Origin: Morella rubra
Lineage: Eukaryota; Streptophyta; Magnoliopsida; Fagales; Myricaceae
NCBI GenBank assembly: GCA_003952965.2
Contig: CM025852.1
Coordinates: 12,153,180-12,217,179 of the forward strand
Length of the DNA: 64,000 nucleotides
Direction of reading: 5' to 3'
Shown: positions 54,872 through 64,000 of the stretch, piece after piece
How the letters are laid out: each line of letters begins with the position of its first letter
How positions within the stretch are numbered: the stretch's first letter is position 1
The notes under the pieces: model-generated
Database searches by the model: none
What the model saw: only the letters and a program-made list of their open reading frames with translations
What the model was told of the DNA's origin: nothing
Translations under genes and position numbers: made by a program

Positions 54872-57800
54872 TGTAACGACCCTCTCTCTTTTTCATCTGT
54901 TTGACATATTATTTATTTTTCACCTATTTTCCATATTATATATATATAGGAGTCTATGTTTAATTATTTCTTTCTTGAGCTTAATATCTTTTTATACCTG
55001 TTTGCATGCTTTTCTCTTAATTTTTTAAAATATGTAATTGCATTCATTTTTACATTATTTCTCGTTGAGTTTGAAATGTATTATTATTTCATTTCTATTT
55101 CCATTAGGGGATCTAATTTTGTTGAAGTCTTTCATAATGCTATTTATCTTTTATTTTATCTCTTGTTTATATTCATAGTACTTAGCATGTTTCATGGACT
55201 TTAACTAGCATTTTATTAATTTTCATAAGCCTATAGCCGAATATTGTGCCCTTAGTTTATACCCTAGTATCTAATGTTCTTCATGTTAGCATTTTTGCAT
55301 TAATTTTTTTTTTGTAGAGAACATGCTTAGCTGAAATAGGTGCCTTTCTCTCTCATTTTTTTTCCTTTTCTCTCTCCTCTCTAGCCGAATGGTGCATGAA
55401 TGCTTGGCTTCCTTTTGTCTTCTTGTGCATGCAATTAATGTTGGAAGACCACATGTCAAAAACCCAAAGTTTCCTTCTTTGTGTTGAGTTATAGCTCATG
55501 ATTACATAGTTATAGACTCTAGGGTTAAGTTTATCCATTAAGGGCTAAACCGATTCTTATCTCTTGAATTCCTTGGATGTTGCTAAAATTTAGAGTGTGT
55601 AGGAAGAGATAGAGTGTCGTGTGAAGCATAGAACCAAAGAAGAAGAAGAGGAAAAAGAGAAGAGGAAGAAGAAGAACCAAAAGATAACAAGGACTAAAAG
55701 AGAAAGGAGAGAAGTATAGCCGAAAAGGGAGAAAAGAGAAGAAAAAAGGGAGAGAGAGGTTCGGCTGCCCCCTCCCTTTTTGGTCCCCTTCACCTTTTGC
55801 TTTCTTTTCCTAACTCTTGTCTTGCTTTTAGGATGCTTTGTTGCTTTTTCCAAAGAAAACAACTTATATTTACCGAATAAGAGAGGTAAGGGTGATGTAG
55901 TTTGGCTGTGAATGGTGATGGGTGCTGACTTTGGGTGCCATGGCTTGGACTAGTTTATAGTTTTGGGAGTGTTTTTGTGATGTAGTTACATGCATGTTGA
56001 TGGATGATGTGAAAATGGGGAAAAAGATGCCCTTTGGCCGAATGGGTGTCCTTGAATTTTTTTATGAAGAAATCGTGTATGATTTAATAGTTTTGTGATG
56101 ATGGAATGTTTGCATGTGGGTATTTGTGGGCATGAAATGGGATAGACTCCGTAGTATATCACGGGTTGCACCAAGGGGGAGAAAAGAAAATTCATATGAG
56201 TTTGAATGATTTTTATTTGCTTTGTATGTTGTTTTCTTTAAAGATTTTGTAAGGATTTATTTTTCATGAAAAAAGTTTTAAAAAATTTACTAAGTGATAT
56301 AAAGATAGTTTATTGTAGTATACTTGACGAAGCCATAAAAATTATAAGAAGAAACAATGAAAAAAAGAGGTAGAAATGACCAAAAAGGGCATCAGGGGTA
56401 AAAACGTCCAAAACAAAAAATCTAGGCCCATAGCAGTGTTAAGCATTGTTTAGAGGTTCTAGGGTAAAAAATTGGGCACAAGACTATTGAAATTCAAGGC
56501 CCAAATCACAAGGCCTCATTAAGGGTCCTAATCGGCCCATTAAGCAATAATTAATTAAAATGAAATAAAACTTGGAGCACTTCATTCTGAGGCCCATTAG
56601 GCCCGGCCTCTTATGGATGAATAATGATAACTGATTAAAAAAAAAAAAAAAGCATTAATAGTTAATTAGTCAATAATACTACTTAATCCTAAATAGTTAA
56701 TCAATTTCAAATTCAATTGAATAAGTGGATAGTACGTGTTATTAAGCAAAAGGGGTTAGTAAATAACAATAGTATAGTATTATTGAAAGCTGTAGAAAGA
56801 CATTTAATACTTTGTGACAAGTGACTAAAATTGGATTAATAATATAAAGGTTTAACACATGCAAAAGTTTAGAACTTAAAGTATAGAAATTCTAATATTT
56901 TTCTTTTAATTGTTTAAACGTCATTTACGACATTATTTTATTCTTGTACATTTCCTTGATCTCTTTTAGTGATTTGGTTATTGATGATGCATATAAAAAG
57001 TCATACTGCATCGACATAGCATGGGTATTGGGATTTTATTAACCGAAACGAAACCTATACCCAGAGGTGGTCTTGAGACAAATGACAGTACCGTTCACAA
57101 GTGGGATAGTGCAAGCCACCACATCCCGCGATAAGAGGCATAGTGGACGCACAACCCAGACTCTGGGGTTCACTACTGGACCAAAAAAAAAGAAAGAAAG
57201 TGAAATGACCGGGAAACAATGCATTCATTCTGCATTGCATCGCTCATATCGATTTGTTTAGAATATTGCTTCTATGGTTGCTTATTCTTTATGCTTCTTC
57301 TGTTTTATCTCGATGCATGTCATATGTCCCCCCTTACTGAGTCAATATGACTCACCCCTTTTATTTGTTTATTCTTTTGTATGTATTGTTGTGGACATTG
57401 GACATGCAGATGAAGACTTATTTGAGTGAGCAGATCTTGGATTTTGACCCCTACGTGTTAGTCGTTAAGATTTGACGTATGTTACTATTCATTTGAGGTA
57501 TACATGGAGTACGAGCCCCAATGGTACCTTAAAGATCCACCTATGCCCCTAGTTCCCTGTGTGGAGGACTTTGGGCTGGTCAATGTCGATCCAACCCTCC
57601 TGCACATTATCCCTCCTTCCCACCCCACCGGCGGAGAGTACCGGAGAGACAGAGTTTATAACCTAACCTCTGATACGAGTGGAGGACGAGTAGTCCCTTA
57701 GGATGGCATAGTTTTAGTTGGTGTAGGTAGTTGTGTTCTTTTGGCAGTGTAAATCACAACGTTGTAGTACGGAAAGCTTTAGACAGCTTCCACTTTTGTA

Positions 57801-58224
57801 CTTATTTTCTCTTACTTTTGTTTTCCTCATGAAGGATATTTTGTAAAAGAGAAAATCCGTGATCATAGTGGAACTGTTTATATTTTCAAAAATTCTCTTA
57901 TTCCATTTCTTGTCTTATGCCATATTTGATTTATTTTCTTAACTTTCATTTCTTCTTTTGATTTTTTCAATTAATTTCTCATGTCAATTCTTAAATATCT
58001 CATTTTGTTTTTGTTATTCAAGTCAGAATTTCTAACTTCTAGAATTATTTGAAATGTCGTATTTCTAATTTTAAAATCAATTTTCAATTAAACGTTTCCG
58101 CTAAGCCTTTTTCAAAGCCAATTATCAAGACTTTATAGGATCAATTCGTGTCGTAATCCCCGCTTGTGTGCATACCATCACTATAGGTGAGCCTAGGAAG
58201 TAAGTACTGACATGGAGCTTGACA
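54872..58224 (+). mobile_element. Solo gypsy-type LTR (family G), 3.35 kb
   Basis: It starts TGTAACGACCCTCTCTCT and ends CATGGAGCTTGACA, with a perfect TGATT target duplication (54867-54871 and 58225-58229). Its 3' part (57410-58224) resembles 61793-62608. Removing it restores the LINE catalytic motif (FADD followed by LIIFA) in frame. Frames inside it (for example 55590-55862 minus, 57504-57701) have no recognisable product. It contains a TATATATATAGG near 54940 and a purine-rich GAGAGAGG tract near 55750. Confidence 0.9.
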
Positions 58225-59640
58225 TGATTTGATAATTTTTGCTCTGGCCAATAGAAGAGAAGTAGGGGAGATTATTGAGATTTTGGTAAAGCACTCTCAT
58301 TGGTCTGGTCAGAAGGTGATTTGGGGAAGTCAGCGCTGCATTGCAGTGGGAATACCCATCCGGAGTTGGCTGCTGACCTCTGTGATTCTTTCCGTGTGAA
58401 GCATATGTCAACAAATATTAAATATTTGGGTGTTCCGCTATTTATTGGGTGAGCAAAGAAGAAAGCTTTTGAAGATGTCAAGGCGAATGTGTTGTCTAAA
58501 GTGGCGGCTTGGAAGGTTAGGGCACTCTCTTAGGTGGGCAGAATGACCCTTATCAAGTACGTGGCAACTGCCATGCCTTTTATTGCATGTCATCATTTTT
58601 GTTTCCTACAGGCTGGTGAGAGGAGACCAACAGAATTCTCAAGGATTTCAAGGAATTTCACTTCTAAAGGGTGGAATGCAATTTGTTTACCTAAGAAGTT
58701 AGAAGGGTTAGGGCTGAGGAAGATGCATGAGACTAATAGGCCCTTGTTGCAAAATTAGGGTGGAGGGTGGTTAAAAACCCGGAGAATCTGTGGCCCCAAT
58801 TGGTGAAGATTAAGTTTAGGTTCACATGTCCTTTGTCTCTCCCGTTGAACCTTTGCAATTCCTCTTTTGTTTGGAAAGGGATCCTTGATGTGTGGCCCTT
58901 GTTGGTTGCGGGCTTGTGTGGTTTGCCAAATAATGGGGAGGATGTTTTGATCAGAAGGATGCCTTGGATACCAAATGAGACAAGTTTTTACCTTGAATGG
59001 AGAGAGGGGAGAGCAGAGGCAGCCTTGGTCAGGTTGTTAGTGACTTGGTGAATGCTGAATCTGGTTAATTCAGGATCTGTTTTCGGATGGTACTAGTACT
59101 GCCATTGTTCAATTGCTTCCTCCAAGGTCTGATCTAGTGGATTGTTGGATTTAGGTCAATGAGCCATCCAGAGTGTTTTCAGTCAAGTCATGTCTTATGG
59201 AAGGTTGCAGCAGGTGCAATGAGGACCAGGGAAGTGCTGGGGGAGACTTCTACAATTGGAGGAAGATGAATCTCTTTTATGTCTCTTCTGCCACCAGGTT
59301 TGGGAGGACACAATCCATTGTTTTTCCAATGCAATGTTACTTGCATTGTCTGGAGGGACTTCGAATGGCCAGCTCAGATGGACTCCCTTCCTATGAGGAG
59401 TGCGGCGGAGATGGTTTGGATTTTTCTCAATGCAGACAAGGAGCTTAATCTAGATAGCAAGAAAGTGAGGGCCTTTGTGTCAAATGCGGCCATTGTGTTG
59501 GATGTCATTTGGTTTACCCGAAATGATGTGGTGCATAATTCAGTTCTAGTAGACACAAGGGAGATGGTCAAAGCTAAAAGCAAAGGTATTTGGAGCATTC
59601 TGCTGCTTGGGTTGGAGCGAAAAGAGATGCCTTGATTCAG
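58225..59640 (+). pseudogene. LINE reverse transcriptase C-terminus and zf-RVT region
   Basis: After the LTR the frame reads LIIFALANRREVGEIIEILV, then HSHWSGQKVIWGS, the KYLGVPL-like NIKYLGVPLFIG (58420) and thumb-region text with stops. At 59190-59350 come WKVAAGA, TREVLGE, C.LC..GL and NPLFFQCNVTCIVW, the zinc-binding zf-RVT block of plant LINEs. The final open stretch 59390-59633 (EMVWIFLNADKELNLDSKKV, VWFTRNDVVHN-like) leads to a C-terminal RNase-H-like region that is decayed. It ends at the poly-A tail. Confidence 0.8.
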
Positions 59641-60155
59641 TGGCAACCCCCCTTAGTGTTGACTTAAGCTTAAATCGTACGTTGCAGTCTGTCCTAATGG
59701 GTCTTACATAGAAGTTTTGGTAGATTTCTATGTTAGTGACTCAGTTTCGGTGCTGCTTGGAAGAATTATGAGATTAGAAGATTGATTAGGTGCCTCGGAA
59801 TTACAGCAACATGGCTCACAATCTTGCTAAGTGGTCAGCTAGTTTCGATAGGGGTGGTGTTTTTTCTATTTCTAGTATCCCTAAGCATATCTAGGTCTGT
59901 GATATGCCCCTTTTTGTTTAGTTTTTCTTAATGCAATGAGGTATTTCTTAGCCAAAAAAAAAAAAGTATAGCGCGAGTCATATTTGGTCACACTACAAAA
60001 AAATTGACTTTTAGTGACGAAATATTTTGTCACTAAAAGTCAAATTTTCGTCACTAAAAGTATTAGTGACGAAATTTTTTTGTCACGAGCTTCGTCAGCG
60101 AAAGAGTGTCACTAATTGTTTTTGGTGACAAAATGAAATTTTTTTTCATCACGAA

Positions 60156-60300
60156 GTAGCTGATCGATCCGCAATTTTGTAGACGATAGATCTGCAATTT
60201 CGTAGACGATCAAACGACAATTTTGTAGATGATCAAACGACAATTTCGTAGACGATCGAACTGCAATTCCGTAGATGATATAGAACATATCTAAACGAAC
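60156..60300. repeat. CACTA subterminal tandem repeat
   Basis: Five to six units of about 24-27 bp share (A/C)AATTTCGTAGACGATC(A/G)AAC: positions near 60170, 60195, 60220, 60245 and 60268. Such arrays are the expected binding sites for CACTA transposase close to the ends. Confidence 0.65.
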
Positions 60301-60614
60301 GATCGTTCAAATTAGATGATCGAACCATATAGTTGATGATAGATTGTTCACATATGCATTGTGGACGATAGAACGATTTATTTGATGATAGAACGTCCAA
60401 AGTGTTTATTTAGAATAATAAAATTAAAATTAAAACCATAATGGAAGAGAATATCGAATTAATTCAAATAAAATACAAAATTTAAATATAGTTTTACATC
60501 AATACATTCTAAAAATTAAAATAACAAACATAACAATAGATTTTGTTCCATCTAAAGCATTAGATCTCTTTCCTTTTTTTCTTCTTCCCTCCATCTTTGT
60601 TAACCTTTTTCTTT

Positions 60615-61075
60615 GGTTTCTCATAAGCCCAAGAGATCCAAATCCTATACCAATGATAATAAGCGTGTTTGTCATAAACGGAAACATGTTATTAACACCT
60701 TGTCCAGGATAGTCTCACACTAAGTACCCACCGATTCACTTTCCATAATAGCAGCAAAACTTACATCAATCGACAAGTAAACCACAGGTATTTTCCAAAA
60801 CTGACACAAACCTTGGGCTAGGAAATCACTTTGTACATCTCCATCATAATCTTTGCATGCCCATACATAACTTCCCTTCACTTTTAAGTGCATAAGCAAC
60901 CATATCATCGATTAGACGGTGTTCATACCTACCAATCCAATCATAAAAGTTTATAAGAATCTACTCAAACTGCATAAACTAAGTAGAAGGGCTGGATATC
61001 TCACCATATTACTACATCTTTAAACTTAAACTTCCATCGAGTTTCATAAACATCCTAATATATGTCCTTAAGCTT
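60615..61075 (-). pseudogene. Captured NADP-isocitrate dehydrogenase fragment, three exon pieces
   Basis: On the minus strand, piece 1 (about 61070-61005) reads DVYETRWKFKFKDVVI. Piece 2 (60928-60812) reads [15 protein letters not shown] then [20 protein letters not shown], and piece 3 (60644-60615) reads GFGSLGLM. This is a contiguous part of plant cytosolic/organellar NADP-dependent isocitrate dehydrogenase, covering the substrate/metal region around YDGDVQSD. Introns of 76 and 167 bp keep GT donors (GTGAGA, GTTTGT) and AG acceptors at positions that join codons correctly (Trp-Tyr and Gln-Gly). A TAG interrupts piece 1 upstream, and the rest of the enzyme is absent. The retained introns show DNA-level capture. 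It lies inside the CACTA element on the strand opposite to the fibrillin duplicate. Confidence 0.85.
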
Positions 61076-61641
61076 CAAGAAAACTATGAGATATGAAGAT
61101 CAAACTACACAATAGAAAGACAAACTGTAAAATTCAGCATTAAAGGTGAAAGAGGGTTAAAACAATATTAAAAAAATATTAAGTTGTAAAGCAAATCAAA
61201 TGAAAAGAAACAAGCATATCACCACCTCCAATAAGTAACAAGCGGAAGCATGGCTTTGCTGTGTGCACCACACATTACACTATTGATGCCGCAATATTTG
61301 CCGTCAAGGAAATTGAAGATTTCTAGTTTCCTTGCCGGCAAATCAAATACGAACTGGGAAAGAAGACAGCACCGTCCAAGGGATGAAATTGGGCAGGGAA
61401 GGGAAGGGCACAAGAGAAAGGGATGAAATCAGGAAAAGAAAGAGTGAGCGAGAGAGAAATACCAGACACAGAGAGAAGGAGATCATGAGGCGGCTAGTGG
61501 TGCTGCGGTCGACGGCAGAGTACTCGGCGAAAGCGAGAGAGAGGGCTGCGGGCTTAGGCAGATTGGCGAAAGTGTGAGAAGAGAAGAGGCAAATAGAGGA
61601 AAAATAGATTTACGCCCTATTGCCCTATTTTTTTGGACCTT

Positions 61642-61792
61642 CACTACAACAAATTTGGCCTTTTGGTATGGATTTTTCCGTCCCAAAAAATATGAATTCC
61701 GTTCATCGCCCTGACCGTCCAAATAAATCCATTACAAAAGGTTTTTTGGGGATGAAATTGGTCTTTTGTCCCAAAAAGTGCCTTTTCGGTTA
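61642..61792. mobile_element. Second CACTA-type terminus
   Basis: CACTACAACAAATTTGGCCT at 61642 is the typical end of another CACTA or CACTA-like MITE family. It is followed by repeated TTTTGGTATGG, TTTTGGGGATGAAATTGGTC and TTGTCCCAAAAAGTG words. About 150 bp later LTR-like sequence takes over, so only one end is present. Confidence 0.55.
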
Positions 61793-62608
61793 TGAAGATG
61801 AAACTTTTTGAGAGTGAGCGGACTATAGACTTCGATCCTTACATTTTGGTTTTGAAGATCCGAACATTGGTTTCAGACACAATAGAGAATCTAGTGGAGC
61901 ACGAACACCACTGGTACCTCAAGGGACCTCCATTATCCCTACTACCTTGATTAGAGGATTTCGGGTTGATCGACGTACCCCTAGAGTTCCTTAGTCTCGA
62001 CCCTGCTCCTCCTGCCCCACCGGCGGAGGGTAGCCGTGTCTCACTAGAGCCAGTGTTGTAGATCTTACCTCCAATACTAATGTGAAGGACTAGTGGACCC
62101 TAGTTTCGATGCAGTACCTTTTGTTTTCCTTATCTTTTGGTGTATATTTTCACTTTTAAAACACGGTTGTATTAGTATGGCAAGCTTTAATAAGCTCCCA
62201 CTTTTGTACTTAGCTCTTCTGTAGTCCTAGTGAAGGACGTCTTTTGAAAAAACCATGATCAGTAATGAAAACTTGTATTTACTATTTCGGATTTCTTCTT
62301 TATCTTATTTCTATTCCTTATTTTGACATTGTTGTGCTTTCATTTATTCCAAAAGTTTCAATCTACTAAAATTTTCCAAAATATTTAAACCCTAGTCAAT
62401 TTATCGTCTTTTTCCTTAACCACATTATCTTTTCTTAATGTGTTTCCTAAGTTACTAATATTATAATAATTTCAAATAAAACTCCTGCTAAGCTTTTAAG
62501 GTCAAGCAGTTGATGCTTAATAGGATCAGTTCATGCCATAATCCCCCCCTGTGTGCATACTATCTGTATAGGTGAGCCTAGGGGGTAAGTACAGGCACGG
62601 GGCGTGAC
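61793..62608 (+). repeat. Family G LTR, 3' fragment
   Basis: It aligns with 57410-58224. Shared wording includes TATGAAGATGA/ATGAAGACTTATTTGAG, GGTACCT, CCCCACCGGCGGAG, TTTTGTACTTA and GTGTGCATAC..TATAGGTGAGCCTAG, ending GGGGCGTGACA. The 5' 2.5 kb of the LTR is absent here, replaced by the CACTA-like piece. Confidence 0.75.
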
Positions 62609-64000
62609 AACTTACAATTAAATATTTTTTAAAAAATTCACCACTTTTTACAAGGCCCGTTAAAACTTCGATCTACCTATATATTCACACCACTATCAAA
62701 TTTTCTAAAAATTTTGAGAATTTGTTATTGTCAAACATCACCATAGATTATGTTCTAGAGTAGAAATGCTTACTTCTTATAATTCAATCTTGAAAATGCA
62801 ATCCGAAGGAAAAAAAAACTTCCTTAATATTTTATATAAGTAATTATTTTCGATATATTATTATTGTTCTGCAAATTCATCACCCAAAAATGATAAGAAA
62901 GCAATATAAATGTTTACTCTGAATTGAAATTAGTAGCTAAAAGAGGGGTAAAGAAATTGAGATCAAAAGAGATTGGAAACAAAAAAGAGAGAAATGAACT
63001 TACATAAGTGGAAATAATATCAACAGAAAAAGGAAAAAGAAAAAAAAAATAAGTTAAAGTTGTCATATGTAAAGCAACATAAGAAACTTGGTGAGCTAGT
63101 TGATTTGTTTATGTTAAATTTTTCAAGAGAGACGAAATCAAGAGGCTTTTTTAAAAAATATATATGAATTTGAGAGAAATAAATAACAAAGTAGAAACAA
63201 AAACAGGTATTTACATTATAAAATAACTTGTATATTTTGGTGAACTTTTAATTCCATTAGCACTTGTTATTTTAAAAGATACTTTAATTCATTTCTTGTT
63301 TGTTGTCATTTTTAAAGGGTACGATTTTTAAAACATTAAAGTTGTCTAATTTATTTTGGGAGATAAATGGTATTTGAACTCCTAAAAAAATATTTGGGGG
63401 ATGAAAGTATTTGAAGGCCTAATAAAGGATAGTATTTTTGGCCTTTCAAAGGATTTTTTTCAAAATTTGGGGAGGCTAAAAAAGGGATAATATTTTTGGC
63501 CTTGCAAATTAGATTTTTTCAAAAATTTGGAGGAGCCGGGGAGGGTGGCTAAATAGAATTTGAAGGTATAAAAGGGGTGAGATAGTATTTTTGACTTTGA
63601 AAATGCTATTTTTTCAAAAGATTTGGGGGACGGTTGCCCCGGCCGCCTCGTACCTCCACCACTAGGTCTATTGGAGCTAACCAGCTTCTTAATTGTCAGC
63701 TCCAATAGGGTCTGACCCACCCCAACCTTTTTCTGGGCAAACAGAAATTGGGAGTTGAAGTTGGACGAAGAAGGATAATGAATGCATTTAAAGGTAACGG
63801 ATAGGTGGGTAGTGCATGGGATTGAGGCCATAGTTGAAATGCAAAGAAACTGAACTCACATAGAAGTCTGCTTTCCCTAAGCATTTTTTTTTTTTTTTTT
63901 TTTTGTCCCTCGGTCTTAATTCTACCCACTCATGTCCAGTGGAGGAAGATTAATTGATGGAAAGTGAACTACGATTTTCATGCAAGGGATCGACTTGTTC
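62609..64000. other. AT-rich end of the window, no gene
   Basis: No coding gene is recognised. From 63360 to 63640 a unit of about 70-80 bp, with ATAGTATTTTTGGCCTTnnAA, TTTTTTCAAAA(A)TTTGGGG and AGGCTAAA, repeats three to four times with variation. Minus-strand frames at 63460 and 63696 overlap it and have no recognisable domain. A T-run lies at 63886-63904. Confidence 0.45.

Larger units (their letters stand above)
53737..59965 (+). mobile_element. Plant L1-type LINE, 5'-truncated, with nested LTR
   Basis: The element runs from CTCCCCCAAATC to a poly-A tail (59954-59965). It lies exactly between two adjacent fibrillin bases, GTAGC and AAGTA, with no evident target duplication. It lacks the endonuclease domain and has the linker, reverse transcriptase and zinc-binding C-terminal region. 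A 3.35-kb solo LTR (54872-58224) sits inside its catalytic FADD motif. Frames are broken throughout. Confidence 0.85.
53210..59990 (+). pseudogene. Partial duplicate of the fibrillin gene, split by a LINE
   Basis: Bases 53217-53736 repeat the fibrillin gene from the middle of exon 2 (SPFATLSFSASATFEVQ) through the whole of intron 2 (same GAGCTGTAGGTACTTGACCA and CCATGTCTTGGGGAA wording) into exon 3 (AFKEGTFQPPQIKF), ending at CAGGATGTAGTAGC. The next fibrillin bases, AAGTATAGCGCGAGTCATAT, reappear at 59964-59990 after the LINE, then stop at the CACTA end. The intron is retained, so this is a DNA-level duplication and not a processed copy. A one-base deletion in CCCAGAAATGTG and other changes break the frame. 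Confidence 0.9.
59991..61641. mobile_element. CACTA (En/Spm) element, right end not found
   Basis: The terminus CACTACAAAAAAATTGAC directly abuts fibrillin sequence (GGTCA). Subterminal TTTTAGTGACGAAA and inverted TTTGTCACTAAAAGTC words repeat from 60006 to 60130, followed by the GTAGACGATC array. The interior holds an NADP-isocitrate dehydrogenase fragment. At 61380-61580 a GAG-rich stretch is followed by another CACTAC end at 61642. No transposase and no matching inverted end (GTAGTG) were seen, so the right boundary is uncertain. Confidence 0.7.

Noticed and set aside
55590-55862. Minus-strand open frame rich in Ser/Lys
   Set aside because: It is produced by the purine-rich tract inside the family G LTR.
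60000-60300. CRISPR-like array of short repeats
   Set aside because: The ~25-bp repeats have no spacers of uniform length and lie next to a CACTA end in plant DNA. They are subterminal transposase-site repeats.
61219-61413. Minus-strand frame KYCGINSVMCGAHSKA as an additional isocitrate dehydrogenase exon
   Set aside because: It does not resemble any part of that enzyme I can recognise; its origin remains unknown.

Overview
The window is nuclear DNA of a flowering plant, most likely a eudicot. It is AT-rich, its genes have short exons and plant-type introns, and most of it is nested transposable elements typical of plants (copia and gypsy LTR elements, a plant LINE, CACTA, MULE, hAT and Harbinger elements, MITEs). 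I see no bacterial-type operons, rRNA, tRNA or CRISPR array. Coordinates come from reading the sequence by eye; family names rest on motif recognition, not on a database search.

Layout. 1-6.5 kb: a degenerate minisatellite, a broken PIF/Harbinger transposase, and a copia-type solo LTR that carries a Pack-MULE-like element with a plasma-membrane H+-ATPase fragment. 6.95-10.4 kb: a gypsy element with two LTRs but only gag and protease remnants. 10.7-11.2 kb: a small GRF zinc-finger remnant. 11.8-18.2 kb: a SIRE-like copia element cut in two by a TTA-flanked Harbinger-like insertion, which holds a phosducin-like gene fragment, a gypsy pol tail and a long gypsy LTR with its primer-binding site. 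18.2-25.2 kb: duplicated LTR-element debris, a long-TIR MITE and a second, solo copy of the long LTR. 25.3-37.2 kb: one copia element split by at least five later events. Two solo-LTR families (A and B) are inserted in it reciprocally, A within B and B within A, with readable target-site duplications.

37.8-53 kb is the gene-bearing part. A plastid lipid-associated protein (fibrillin, PAP3/FBN2-like) gene has three exons and an apparent one-base frameshift just after its start codon. Downstream is a cucumisin-like subtilase gene of ten exons that keeps its catalytic residues but has two single-base frameshifts and a lost splice acceptor. Three hAT-like elements of nearly equal length (765-780 bp) lie between and inside these genes.

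53-64 kb: a partial genomic duplicate of the fibrillin gene is split by a LINE, which is itself split by a 3.35-kb solo LTR. A CACTA element abuts the duplicate and carries an intron-containing fragment of NADP-isocitrate dehydrogenase. The strongest overall signal is that three DNA transposon superfamilies in 64 kb (MULE, Harbinger, CACTA) each carry a piece of a different host gene, alongside a nested-insertion record good enough to order events.
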